DNA from: JAMCRM01 sp035561075
GTDB lineage: Bacteria > Acidobacteriota > Terriglobia > Bryobacterales > Bryobacteraceae
Assembly: GCA_035561075.1 (NCBI GenBank)
Contig: DATMYF010000151.1
Span: forward strand, 48,949 to 112,948
Direction: 5' to 3'
DNA: 64,000 nt
Part shown: piece after piece, positions 31,830 to 40,531 of the stretch
Layout: each line of letters starts with the position of its first letter
How positions within the stretch are numbered: position 1 is the first letter of the stretch
Translations under genes and position numbers: made by a program
The notes under the pieces: model-generated
What the model was told of the DNA's origin: nothing
Seen by the model: only the letters and a program-made list of their open reading frames with translations
The model's database searches: none

Positions 31830-32211
31830 CGCCACCTACTCCCAGCACGTTCTCAAGTTCCCTGCGCAAAGTCTCAGGCAGGAACGGCTTCTTTACGTAC
31901 CCCTTGGCCCCCAGCATCATCATCTGGTGCACTCGGGATTCGGTGCGGTCCGTCGAGATGATCACCACCGGGATCGACCGCAGCATTTCATCCTTCTCCA
32001 GCCTGCGGACGAGTTGCTCCCCGTCCATGCCCGGCATGTTCAGGTCGGTAAGCACGATGTCCACCCAGTTCTCCGCCAGTTTCAACAACGCCTCTTCACC
32101 ATTCGAGGCTTCCAGCCGGTTTCCCACCGGGAAGCCCGACAAATCTAAAACCCGCGCGATAAATGAGCGCATGGCCGGCGAATCATCCACAATCAAAACG
32201 TTAAACGCCAT
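31807..32211 (-). CDS. CheY-like response regulator
   Basis: 134 residues, receiver domain only. LIVDDSPAMRSFIARVL gives the acidic pocket, IVLTDLNMPGMDG the phospho-acceptor Asp (about residue 55), VVIISTDRTE the switch Thr/Ser and AKGYVKKPF the conserved Lys. The tail DDDDRSL is acidic. It carries the chemotaxis output to the motor, or a type IV pilus. Its ATG directly follows the TGA of cheD. Confidence 0.9.
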   Translation of the reverse strand: MAFNVLIVDDSPAMRSFIARVLDLSGFPVGNRLEASNGEEALLKLAENWVDIVLTDLNMPGMDGEQLVRRLEKDEMLRSIPVVIISTDRTESRVHQMMMLGAKGYVKKPFLPETLRRELENVLGVGGDDDDRSL

Positions 32212-32733
32212 TCAGCGCCTCCCTTGCGCGCACGTGCCTGCGGCCGCACACAAAGTGCGCTCAGGGATGCCGGCGGTACGAAGCAGACATTTCCCCGTGG
32301 CGATCTCCAGACGCACCGAACGGGACAGGTTGCCGCCGAGATCCTCTTCCCTGAGCATGACTCCGGCCTTCCACAGAAGCTTCCGCATCGCCAGCGCATT
32401 GCGCTTCCCGATATTGAAAATACCCTGCTCATCCATCACCTGCGCGCCTCCCACGGCGTAGACCGCCAGGCGGCGCTGGATCCCTCCCATCTCGCAGACC
32501 GAGTTCAGCAGCCGTGGAATTCCAGTGTCGGCGAACATCCACGGGTTCCGCTTTGCCTTATCCGCATCGATAGAGGAATCCGGCAGCATAAAGTGCAGCA
32601 TTCCGCCGACGCACGTGACCGGGTCGTGTACGATCAACGCGATGCACGAACCCAGTGCGTAGGTGACCAGCGTGTCGGAGGGGTTGCCGCTGAAGCGGCA
32701 GTCGGCCATCCCCACCACCACCAGACCGTTCAC
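32212..32733 (-). CDS. cheD: Chemoreceptor glutamine deamidase CheD
   Basis: 173 residues. Catalytic Cys in TYALGSCIALIVHDP and His in GGMLHFMLPDSS, followed by AVYAVGGAQVMDEQGIFNIGKRNALAM, all diagnostic of CheD. It deamidates receptor glutamines and cooperates with CheC/CheX. GTG start one base after the TAA of cheR (TAAGTG), with AAAGGGCC as ribosome site inside cheR. Confidence 0.95.
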   Translation of the reverse strand: MNGLVVVGMADCRFSGNPSDTLVTYALGSCIALIVHDPVTCVGGMLHFMLPDSSIDADKAKRNPWMFADTGIPRLLNSVCEMGGIQRRLAVYAVGGAQVMDEQGIFNIGKRNALAMRKLLWKAGVMLREEDLGGNLSRSVRLEIATGKCLLRTAGIPERTLCAAAGTCAQGRR

Positions 32734-33603
32734 TTACCGGCCCTTTCCGCTTGCATGCCGCAGCCCCGAACCGGGTTTGCGGTAAACCGCCGGTTTCACG
32801 TAGTCCAGGGGATGGTCGAGGCCCGTGAGGCTTTCGGCGTGTCCCACCAGCAGCCAGCCGCCGGGCTCCAGATTAGCGGACATGCGCCGCACCAGGCTTT
32901 CTCGTGTGGGGCGGTCGAAGTAGATCATCACATTGCGGCAGAAGATCACCGAGAAGGATCCGAGCCGGTCGAGCGGTTCCATCAGGTTGATGCGCCTGAA
33001 TTCGACCATGCCGCGGATGTCGCTCCGAAACCGGTACCAGTCCCGCCACTGCCCCTCACCCCGCCGCATGTACCGCTGCATCACAGCCGCCGGAATACCC
33101 TGGCAGCGCTCCGCCTGGTACACGGCCTTCGTGGCCATATCCAGGGCCCGCGTGGAAATATCGGTCGCCAGAATATGGACTCGCCTGGCGGCAGCCGAAC
33201 CAAGCTCCTCGAGGGTGCTCATCGCTATGGTGTACGGCTCCTCGCCGGTCGAACAAGCGGCGCTCCAGATCCGGATCTGTTCTCCGGGGGGGGCCGACGG
33301 CAGCACCACCTGCCGCAGCAGGTCGAAATGCGCTGGCTCCCGGAAGAAATTCGTGTAATTGGTGGTGAGGGCATCGATCATCGCCACCAGTTGCTCGCCA
33401 GTACGGTCGTCCACGACGTGCCTGCAATACTCCTCGAAGGTCCCGAAACCTGCCTCCCGGATCTTCTTGCCCAAGCGCGCCGAAACCAGCTCCTCTTTGC
33501 CCTTCCGCAGATCCAGCCCGAACTTTTCATAAGCCAGGCGGCGGATCTGTTCGAACTCCCCGGCGGTCAGCGGCCGGTATGGCGTGGCCGCCGCATTATT
33601 CAT
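32734..33603 (-). CDS. cheR: Chemoreceptor methyltransferase CheR
   Basis: 289 residues. N-terminal helical domain (EFEQIRRLAYEKFGLDLRKGKEELVSARL), followed by SAM-binding parts IRIWSAACSTGEEPYTIAM (motif I) and HILATDISTRALDMA, FSVIFCRNVMIYFDR (NVMIYFD) and LEPGGWLLVGHAESL. It methylates glutamates of the receptors. The ATG at 33603 overlaps the stop of cheA by 8 bases (GATGAATAA); a start seven codons upstream is less likely. Confidence 0.95.
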   Translation of the reverse strand: MNNAAATPYRPLTAGEFEQIRRLAYEKFGLDLRKGKEELVSARLGKKIREAGFGTFEEYCRHVVDDRTGEQLVAMIDALTTNYTNFFREPAHFDLLRQVVLPSAPPGEQIRIWSAACSTGEEPYTIAMSTLEELGSAAARRVHILATDISTRALDMATKAVYQAERCQGIPAAVMQRYMRRGEGQWRDWYRFRSDIRGMVEFRRINLMEPLDRLGSFSVIFCRNVMIYFDRPTRESLVRRMSANLEPGGWLLVGHAESLTGLDHPLDYVKPAVYRKPGSGLRHASGKGR

Positions 33604-35650
33604 CGCCGTTCCCAAATACCCCATTCATGTCCACGATCAGGCCCACCCGACCGTCTCCCAGAATGGCGCCGCCGGCGATACCAGGAATGTTCTTGAGGGT
33701 CTCCCCGAGGCTCTTGATGACCACCTCCTGACGGCCGAGCAGCTCGTCCACCATCAGGCAGAATTCCTTGCCGTTGCTCTCCGAGACAATCATGAGCGCC
33801 TGACATGGATCCTCGTGCGTCGGCTTCACCGCAAAACGTTTATAGAAGCGCACCACCGGGAGCAGCCGCTCGTGCACCATCGCCATCTCGTCCTTCCCCC
33901 GGACTGTGAAGATGTTGTCATCGGTGGGCCGGAAGATCTCCCGCACGGTGTAGATCGGGACAATGTAGCGGGAGTTCCCGACCCCCACCACCAGCCCGTC
34001 GATGATGGCCAGCGTCAAAGGCAGCTTCAGCAGGAAGCGCGAGCCGCGTCCGCGCTCGGATTCCACGTCGATGCGGCCGCGCAGCTTCTGGATGTGCCGC
34101 CGCACCACATCCATTCCGACCCCGCGGCCGGAAACATCGGTTACCTGTTCGGCCGTCGAGAAGCCCGGTTCGAAAATCAGGTTGAACACTTCCGTGTCCG
34201 AAATGTTATCGCCGTTCTCGATGATGCCCTTCTCAATGGCCTTGCGCAGGATGCGCTCGCGGTCGAGTCCGCGGCCGTCGTCCCCGATCTCCACCACGAT
34301 CTGGCCGCCGTGGTGGTACGCTGCCAGGCGTACCCGCGCCGTAGGGGTCTTGCCCGCCGCGATGCGCTCCTCAGGCGTCTCGACGCCGTGGTCGAGAGCG
34401 TTCCGCACCATGTGCATCAGGGGATCGGCCAGCTCCTCGGCGATCGTCTTGTCGAGTTCCGTGTCTTCCCCGCTGGTTTCGAGTTCGGCCTTCTTACCGG
34501 CCTTTCGAGAAAGATCTCGCACCAGCCGCGCCATGCGGTTGAACAGCAGCCCGATGGGGATCATCCGCATCGCCATCGTGGTGCGCTGCACCTCGCTGGT
34601 CACGCGCGTCAGTTGGGAAAGATTGCGAAGCAGGTTGGGCTCGGTGTTCTTTGACAGCAGCGGGTCGTGCCGGACCAGTGACTGCGCGATCACCATCTCC
34701 CCCACCATATCCATGAGGTAGTCCAGCTTGGCCGTGTCCACCCTGACCGTCGCGGTTTCAGCCGCCTTCTTGAGGGCCGGTTGTTTCGCCGCGGGCCGGA
34801 CGGTTTCGCCCCGGGCCGCCGGCGCGGGTGCTTCCGCCACAGCCGGCTGCGCCCGTGCCTCCGCGGCCGGTGACAATTGCGATTCGGCGGGCTCCGGCGT
34901 CACCACGGTGTCTGCCGATGCCTCCGCGGCCGAGTCCGCCGGGGTCTCCTGCGACGCTGTTGCCAGGGAGCGCACTCTTTCGAGCAGCGGGGTCGGATCA
35001 TCGAACGCCGATGGAGGCCGGCCCGCGGGCGTGGATTCCACCACCCGCACGCCGCGCGTCAGGTAATCGGCGCTCTCCAGAATGATGTCGATCACCCCCG
35101 GGGTGATCAGCAGTTCCGCGTTCCTGGCCAGGTCCAGGACGGTTTCCACTTCATGCGCCACTTCCTGGATGGAGCCCAGTTCCAGAAAGCCCGCTAAACC
35201 CTTGATGGTGTGGAACCCGCGGAACAGGGAGTGCACCGCCTCGGCATTGCCCGGGTCCTGCTCGAGAGCCAGACACTGCTGCTCGATGCCGGTCAGGTGC
35301 TCCTTGGCCTCCATCACGAAGTCGCCCAATAACTCGGCGTCTACCGCCAGCGGGTTCGCCGCAGCAGGCGGCGGGCCCGCCCTGCGGCAGTCTTCTTCGA
35401 GGACCTCCTGCAGCCGCACAATTCCGTCGCGGAGTGCGTCCGGCGAGGCCCCGCTTCCGACCAGACTCCCCGCCAGACGGGCGGTCTCCGCCCATCCCGC
35501 CTGGCGTGCCCCCTCGCTGATCCTTGCCAGGGCTCCGTAAACCTGCTCGGTTTCGTCGGGGGCGTTCCCCCCGGCGGCATCGGCCAGCAAAAGGCGCATG
35601 GCCAGATCATCAATCCGTTCGCGAAGCTGCGACACCGTTTCGGAAGACAT
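33596..35650 (-). CDS. cheA: Chemotaxis sensor histidine kinase CheA
   Basis: 684 residues. Residues about 1-95 are a helical segment without His. The HPt domain follows (about 100-215), with phospho-His in FRGFHTIKGLAGFLEL. A Pro/Ala/Glu-rich linker leads to the dimerisation domain (TVRVDTAKLDYLMDMVGEMVIAQ), the ATPase domain (DPLMHMVRNALDHGVE, VVEIGDDGRGLD, GFSTAEQVTDVSGRGVGMDVV, RGSRFLLKLPLTLAI) and the CheW-like domain (IVPIYTVREIFRP to the end). No P2 domain is evident. The extra N-terminal helical block before HPt is unusual. ATG at 35650. Confidence 0.93.
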   Translation of the reverse strand: MSSETVSQLRERIDDLAMRLLLADAAGGNAPDETEQVYGALARISEGARQAGWAETARLAGSLVGSGASPDALRDGIVRLQEVLEEDCRRAGPPPAAANPLAVDAELLGDFVMEAKEHLTGIEQQCLALEQDPGNAEAVHSLFRGFHTIKGLAGFLELGSIQEVAHEVETVLDLARNAELLITPGVIDIILESADYLTRGVRVVESTPAGRPPSAFDDPTPLLERVRSLATASQETPADSAAEASADTVVTPEPAESQLSPAAEARAQPAVAEAPAPAARGETVRPAAKQPALKKAAETATVRVDTAKLDYLMDMVGEMVIAQSLVRHDPLLSKNTEPNLLRNLSQLTRVTSEVQRTTMAMRMIPIGLLFNRMARLVRDLSRKAGKKAELETSGEDTELDKTIAEELADPLMHMVRNALDHGVETPEERIAAGKTPTARVRLAAYHHGGQIVVEIGDDGRGLDRERILRKAIEKGIIENGDNISDTEVFNLIFEPGFSTAEQVTDVSGRGVGMDVVRRHIQKLRGRIDVESERGRGSRFLLKLPLTLAIIDGLVVGVGNSRYIVPIYTVREIFRPTDDNIFTVRGKDEMAMVHERLLPVVRFYKRFAVKPTHEDPCQALMIVSESNGKEFCLMVDELLGRQEVVIKSLGETLKNIPGIAGGAILGDGRVGLIVDMNGVFGNGDE

Positions 35651-35731
35651 AACGACTAACGCTCTCTTGCTCCATTCACTGCCGCACCCCCCCGGTGGAG
35701 GGTGCGGCAAAATCCGGGGGAGCCCCCAGGC

Positions 35732-37354
35732 CTAGAAGTCCTTGAAATCCTCGTCCATGGGAAACTCATTGCGAGCGGCGGCCATAGCGGGCTGACGTGT
35801 TTCGGCGACCGTCCCCGTCCGGCGTGCCACTGCCTTGCCGAGCGCTGCCAGACCGGCGGAAGACGCAACCCGTTCCTGCCGCCGCGTCCCCAGGCTCCGC
35901 TGCGGGCGCTGTTTGTAGCCATTCCCGGCGCGTGCCCCGTCAACCAGTGCGGTCAGGCGCTCCACCATATCCCGCAGCGTCTGCGATTGGGCGCTCAACT
36001 CCTCGCCCGCGGAGGCGCTTTCTTCGGCGTTGGCAGCGGTTTTTTGGGTGACCTGCTCCATCTGCGCTATGGCCTTGGCCACCTGCTCGATGCCGCGCGC
36101 CTGCTCCTGGCTGCCCAGGTTGACTTCGTCAATTAGCGTCTTCACCTTCTGGGCATTCTCGGTGATTGAATGGATCGCCACCGCCACTTCGCCCAGCCGC
36201 GAACTGCCTTCAGTGGACTTGGCGATCGAATCCTCAATCATTCCGGCCGTATCCTTGGCCGCCTGTGCGCACCGCTGCGCCAGGTTCCGTACCTCGTCCG
36301 CAACCACGGCAAACCCCATCCCGGCCTCTCCGGCGCGGGCGGCTTCCACGGCGGCGTTGAGCGCCAGGATGTTGGTCTGGAAAGCGATCTCGTCAATCAC
36401 CTTGATGATCTTCGAGATCTTGTCGCTCGATGTGTTGATCTCTTTCATGGAGGAGACCATCAGATCCAGCTTGCCATTGGCGTTTTCCACCTCACGGGCG
36501 GCGTCGTCCATCAGCTTGGCGGCGGTTTGGGAATTTTCCGCGTTCTTGCGCGTCATGGAGTGGATCTCCTCGCTCGATGAGGACGTTTCCTGGAGCGAGG
36601 CTGCCTGCTCGGAAGCGCCCTGCGCCAGACCCTGGGACGAAGTGGAAACCTGCGACGCTGCGCTGGCCACCTGCTCGGATCCTTCCAGCATGCCGCCGGC
36701 AATAGAGGTCAGGGTTTTGGAGATATCGCGCACCGTGTACAGCGCCACCGCCCCCAACACCATGGCTAGGGCGATCAGCACGAAAGCGATCCATCGACCG
36801 CTTGAATTCGCATCCGCGGCGGCCTTGCGGTCCAACTCAAGGCGTTCCTTGCCAAATGATACGAGTTGCCCAAGGTTCGCTGACATGCTGTTGTACAAAG
36901 GCACGATCTTTACAGTGGCCGCCCCCACGGCGCCATCAAGATCCCCGGACGCGCAAAGCCTCTCCATCTCGGGATAGGCCGTGAGCCACTGCTGATGCTG
37001 AGCTCGAATCTGATCTATGAGCCGGCGCGAGTCGTCCCTGGTCAACAGGGGTTGCAGCTCTTCCAAACCCCTCGCCACCTTCTCCGAATACTCATGAAAG
37101 CGCTGTGCCGCCGCCTGAGCTCCCGCCTGGTCCTTGGCGTAGTAGTTGAGCAGAACGCCGCGCTGCCAGAGCATCATGTCGGACTGTGCAGTGTCCGTTG
37201 CGCTGGCAATCATCATCGCCTTGGCCGTTTTATCGGCGGTCTCGTCGAAGCGTTCCTTCATGTTTGCAAGCGAGCTCAGAGACGAGTAGCTCAATACCAG
37301 CAACAGTGCGGCCAGCCCCGCAAAGCACAAAGTCAACTTCTTCCCGATTGTCAT
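35732..37354 (-). CDS. Methyl-accepting chemotaxis protein, 4-helix sensor, possible C-terminal tether
   Basis: 540 residues. First membrane helix at residues about 8-30 (LCFAGLAALLLVLSYSSL), a periplasmic four-helix-bundle sensor to about 185 and a second helix (WIAFVLIALAMVLGAVALYTV). Only a very short linker, not a full HAMP domain, precedes the signalling part. The signalling hairpin core is NILALNAAVEAARAGEAGMG then FAVVADEVRNLAQR. The protein ends EDFKDF, a shape like the CheR/CheB-binding pentapeptide (NWETF class) with Phe in the Trp place. It lies between cheW and cheA, so it is the receptor for this kinase. Confidence 0.9.
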   Translation of the reverse strand: MTIGKKLTLCFAGLAALLLVLSYSSLSSLANMKERFDETADKTAKAMMIASATDTAQSDMMLWQRGVLLNYYAKDQAGAQAAAQRFHEYSEKVARGLEELQPLLTRDDSRRLIDQIRAQHQQWLTAYPEMERLCASGDLDGAVGAATVKIVPLYNSMSANLGQLVSFGKERLELDRKAAADANSSGRWIAFVLIALAMVLGAVALYTVRDISKTLTSIAGGMLEGSEQVASAASQVSTSSQGLAQGASEQAASLQETSSSSEEIHSMTRKNAENSQTAAKLMDDAAREVENANGKLDLMVSSMKEINTSSDKISKIIKVIDEIAFQTNILALNAAVEAARAGEAGMGFAVVADEVRNLAQRCAQAAKDTAGMIEDSIAKSTEGSSRLGEVAVAIHSITENAQKVKTLIDEVNLGSQEQARGIEQVAKAIAQMEQVTQKTAANAEESASAGEELSAQSQTLRDMVERLTALVDGARAGNGYKQRPQRSLGTRRQERVASSAGLAALGKAVARRTGTVAETRQPAMAAARNEFPMDEDFKDF

Positions 37355-37390
37355 TCCGTTAACCGTTTCCTTTTTGTGTCCCGCCGGCCT

Positions 37391-37933
37391 CTACTGCAGG
37401 ACTGCCTGCAACCCCTGCAACTCCTGGGTAGAGAGTACCTGGTCGATATCCAACAGGATCTTCACTTTCCCCTTGATCTTGGCCATCCCCAGCAGGTAGG
37501 TTGTGACTACCTCCTGTCCGAACGTGGGGGTGTCCTCAATGTCGGCATCGGAGAGGTTCAGCACCTCGGCTACACCGTCCACCACGATCCCCATCAGCAT
37601 GGGGACGGACTCTCCCTGCACCTGAACCACGATGATGCACGTGCGCTGGGAGTATTCAATTTCGGGGAGGCCGAACTTCAACCGGAGATCCACCACTGGT
37701 ATTACCTTGCCGCGCAGGTTGATCACGCCCTTTACATGCTCGGGTGTCTGCGGGACGCCGGTGATGTCCTGAATCCCCATGATTTCGCGAACCTGGAGCA
37801 CCTGGATCCCGAATTCCTCGCGGCCCAGGTGAAAGACCAGATACTTGCCGGCACGCGTGTCGGTTCTCCCGACGGGCGCGGTGTCCTTCGATGCAGTTGC
37901 ACTTGCAGTTGGTGTCATTCCGTAGTTACCCAT
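37391..37933 (-). CDS. cheW: Chemotaxis coupling protein CheW
   Basis: 180 residues. A flexible N-terminus (TPTASATASKDTAPVG) precedes a single CheW domain: KYLVFHLGREEFGIQVLQVREIMG, PEHVKGVINLRGKVIPVVDLRLKFGL, TCIIVVQVQG and MGIVVDGVAEVLNL. It couples receptors to CheA. First gene of the minus-strand che operon. The start is uncertain between ATG 37933, GTG 37951 and ATG 37918; none has a strong ribosome site. Confidence 0.93.
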   Translation of the reverse strand: MGNYGMTPTASATASKDTAPVGRTDTRAGKYLVFHLGREEFGIQVLQVREIMGIQDITGVPQTPEHVKGVINLRGKVIPVVDLRLKFGLPEIEYSQRTCIIVVQVQGESVPMLMGIVVDGVAEVLNLSDADIEDTPTFGQEVVTTYLLGMAKIKGKVKILLDIDQVLSTQELQGLQAVLQ

Positions 37934-38102
37934 GGCGGCGATCGGCGGCACCCGCGGAAATCTTTAGGGGTGGCCGAATGCACTGTCCTTTGGTCCTCAC
38001 CTGTCTCATCGGACTTCGGGAGCAGAGTTGCAGTATTTGGTTACAAGTTGGGAGGCCGGCATGCCGCCGGCAGAGATCGGAGGGGTTGGGTAGGTCGAGT
38101 TT

Positions 38103-39008
38103 TTATGCCTGGGTGCCGGCGCCGCCGCCGCGCCGGGCGCCCCAGTCCTGCGCCTGGATCCAGCGTTCGAAGCTGGTGAGCCGCGGGTAGGCGGTGCGCA
38201 ACTCCGCGATATTTACCGAGTAACCGGTCTCCTGGAACCAGCGCCACATATGCGTCATTTCCTGCCCGGCGCGCTGTTCGAACTCATCCCAGGCCATTTG
38301 TGTGTAGTGCACCTCGTGGCCCATTACTCGCCCGAACAGCGAGGCCACATCCGCCATCGACCGTTCGTCGCCCGCCAGTTCCACTGTGCGGTCCTGCCAC
38401 CGTCCCGGATACTCGAATGCCAATGCGGCGAAGGCGCCGATGTCGTCCACCGCGATCTGCTGCAGGGAGCGCTCCGGCGTCAGCGGCAGCGTGATGGAGC
38501 CGGCCTGGATCTGCGCCGCCATGCCAAGCCAGTTTTCCATGAAAAACACCGGCCGCAGAATGGTGTATTTCATCCCCAGCACTCGCAGGTGTTCCTCAAT
38601 GCGGAACTTACTCTCGAAGTGCGGGATGCCGGTGCGCCGGTCCGCCCCCGCCACCGAGGTGTATACGAAGTGGCTGATACGGGAGCGTTGCGCGGCGCTG
38701 GCCATGGCCTTCCCTTGCCGCACCTCTCCATCGACGCCGGCCTCATCGAAAGTCTGCACCGAAAAGACGCCATAGACGCCGTCAAGCGCCTTGGCGAGCG
38801 ATGCCGGGTCGTCGTAGTCCCCCCGTACCACTGCCATCCCTTCCCCTAACAGCGCCCGTGCCGCGGGTTTTGATGGATCGCGCGTCAGAGCGCGCACAGG
38901 GAAGCCGCGCTGCCGCAAATGCCGCAGTGCCGCACCCCCCTGTTTGCCGGTGGCTCCGGTCACCAGGATCGTCCGTTGGGAAATGGGATTGCCCTTCGAT
39001 TTGGCCAT
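38103..39008 (-). CDS. NmrA-like NAD(P)-binding protein
   Basis: 301 residues. The dinucleotide site is TILVTGATGKQGGAALRHL (GxxGxxG), followed by VRALTRDPSK, GDYDDPASLAKALDGVYGVFSV, FVYTSVAGADRRTGIPHFESKFRIEEHL (a Lys in place of catalytic YxxxK of SDRs) and YTILRPVFFMENW. NmrA-like proteins bind NADP+ and act as redox sensors or atypical reductases. GGAGGGCGT is the ribosome site. It stands alone. Confidence 0.85.
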   Translation of the reverse strand: MAKSKGNPISQRTILVTGATGKQGGAALRHLRQRGFPVRALTRDPSKPAARALLGEGMAVVRGDYDDPASLAKALDGVYGVFSVQTFDEAGVDGEVRQGKAMASAAQRSRISHFVYTSVAGADRRTGIPHFESKFRIEEHLRVLGMKYTILRPVFFMENWLGMAAQIQAGSITLPLTPERSLQQIAVDDIGAFAALAFEYPGRWQDRTVELAGDERSMADVASLFGRVMGHEVHYTQMAWDEFEQRAGQEMTHMWRWFQETGYSVNIAELRTAYPRLTSFERWIQAQDWGARRGGGAGTQA

Positions 39009-39077
39009 ACGCCCTCCGTGAGTGGAATGCTTACTCCAATTGTATGGGGCACGCAGGGCGTGGTACCGCTCCCTCGT

Positions 39078-39115
39078 GGCCGTGGTTCTGTACCCTTATG
39101 GACAGGACCACGGCC
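39078..39115. repeat. Strong inverted repeat between tandem minus-strand genes
   Basis: GGCCGTGGTTCTGT (39078-39091) and ACAGGACCACGGCC (39102-39115) pair over 14 bp with one G-T mismatch around a 10-base loop. On the minus strand it lies between the oxidoreductase stop (39136) and the NmrA start (39008). No T run follows, so it may be a terminator or a processing/stabilising hairpin. Confidence 0.55.
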
Positions 39116-39135
39116 GAAAAGGAAGCCTGCTCACA

Positions 39136-40428
39136 CTAGATGAATTTGTACTCGCCGGGAACCGGCAGCGGCGGAATGTCCATTTTCTCGTCGTACCCGA
39201 ACTGCTTGGGCGACAGGTCCTGCTTGGAGTTCATGATCATGTCCCAGGTGATTTCCTGGCCGGAGTAGGCCGATTCCCGGGCCATGATGCACGTCATGGT
39301 GCTCTCTGCCACGGCCATGGCGTCGTTGATGTACGGCCCAGTGCCGAGAATGCTCTTTACCAGGTTGATGTGCTCCTGCACATAGGGGTTCTCGCCCTTA
39401 TCGCCCGAGCCCAGGTCGTGGCAGTTGGTGCGGCCCTTGGTCCCCACGATCAACTCGGAAATGTTCTGGTGAATCTTCTCGCCCGGGGGGAATTGCCGGC
39501 AGTAGCTCGACATGTGTACGCCGTTGGCGTAGTTGAAATCGGAGGAGATGTGGTCGTATATGTTGCCGTAAATCTCGTTCTTCGGCCGCCACACCGCGCC
39601 GCCCGTGGCCACCACCTTCTCCGGATGGGTCCCCATGAACCAGTTGCAGACGTCGATGTTGTGAAGGTGCTGCTCCACAACCTGGTCGCCGCAAATCCAC
39701 ACGTATGAGTACCAGTTGCGGTGCTGCCAGGTCATGTCACCCCAACCGGGTTTGCGCCCTTCCTTCTGGAAGACCACGGGCGAGCCCACCCAGTAGGCGT
39801 AACACGCAGCGATGTCGCCGATAGCGCCGCTCCGGACCTTATCGAGTGTTTCCAGGTACGGCTTCTGACTGCGCCGCTGGGCGCCGGTCTGGATGGTGAG
39901 CTTGCGGGTGCGCGCCTTCTCGATGGCGGCCATGACTTTCCGCACACTCACGGGGTCCGTGCCGAACGGCTTCTCCGCGAAAATGTGCTTCCCGGCTTCC
40001 ACCGCTGCCACGAAGTGCTCCGCACGATGGCCCGGAGGCGTGCACAGCAGCACCACGTCGATGTCTGAGGCGAGCACCTTCTTGTAAGCCTCGAAGCCCA
40101 CGAAGCGGTGCTCCGCGTCAACCTTCAGGCGGCTCTCGAGGTTGGGATAGTCCTTGGCCGTCCGAATCTTCCGGATCGAGCCCTCAAGCCGGTCCTCGAA
40201 GATGTCCGCCATCGCCACGAGTTCTACGTTAGGGTTGGCGTGCATCAGTTGCTGCGCGGCTTGCGTGCCCCGCCCGCCGCAACCGACCAGCCCCGCCTTC
40301 AGCTTCGCAGGGGCCATCCCGCGAACCAGTTCCGGCTTCACGATCGTAAACGCCGTAGCGCCAGCGCCCACCGCCGTCGACCTTCTCAAGAACGATCTCC
40401 GCGATAAATCTTTGGAGCTGCTTTCCAT
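39136..40428 (-). CDS. Tat-exported Gfo/Idh/MocA-family oxidoreductase
   Basis: 430 residues. A twin-arginine signal is clear (SRRSFLRRSTAVGAGATAF). The Rossmann domain reads KAGLVGCGGRGTQAAQQLM, VAMADIFEDRL, DVVLLCTPPGHR and AGKHIFAEKPFGTD (EKP). The C-terminal part (TWQHRNWYSYVWICGDQVVEQHLHNIDVCNWFMG) matches the exported subgroup common in Planctomycetota and Acidobacteriota, where NAD(P) is bound before export, as in glycoside-modifying enzymes. The ATG at 40428 has GGAGGCGGTGAC upstream; in-frame codons upstream to 40614 overlap the divergent gene and are rejected. Confidence 0.88.
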   Translation of the reverse strand: MESSSKDLSRRSFLRRSTAVGAGATAFTIVKPELVRGMAPAKLKAGLVGCGGRGTQAAQQLMHANPNVELVAMADIFEDRLEGSIRKIRTAKDYPNLESRLKVDAEHRFVGFEAYKKVLASDIDVVLLCTPPGHRAEHFVAAVEAGKHIFAEKPFGTDPVSVRKVMAAIEKARTRKLTIQTGAQRRSQKPYLETLDKVRSGAIGDIAACYAYWVGSPVVFQKEGRKPGWGDMTWQHRNWYSYVWICGDQVVEQHLHNIDVCNWFMGTHPEKVVATGGAVWRPKNEIYGNIYDHISSDFNYANGVHMSSYCRQFPPGEKIHQNISELIVGTKGRTNCHDLGSGDKGENPYVQEHINLVKSILGTGPYINDAMAVAESTMTCIMARESAYSGQEITWDMIMNSKQDLSPKQFGYDEKMDIPPLPVPGEYKFI

Positions 40429-40485
40429 GTCACCGCCTCCGTTTTTCTGAAACCTTAGATTGTAGCGCACCGGGTTCTTCCGTAC

Positions 40486-40520
40486 TTGCATTCGGGATCG
40501 TAATCCTATATCTTGATAGG
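40486..40520 (+). promoter_or_regulatory. Promoter with inverted repeat upstream of cysH
   Basis: TTGCAT (40486-40491), 17-base spacer, TATCTT (40509-40514); the -10 is covered by an inverted repeat CCTAT (40505-40509) N6 ATAGG (40516-40520), a possible operator for a sulfur-responsive regulator. AGGGATCAGGG before the ATG at 40532 serves as ribosome site. Confidence 0.4.
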
Positions 40521-40531
40521 GATCAGGGTAT

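Noticed and set aside
32224..34654. Two long plus-strand frames opposite cheD, cheR and cheA
   Set aside because: The chemotaxis proteins on the minus strand are unequivocal.
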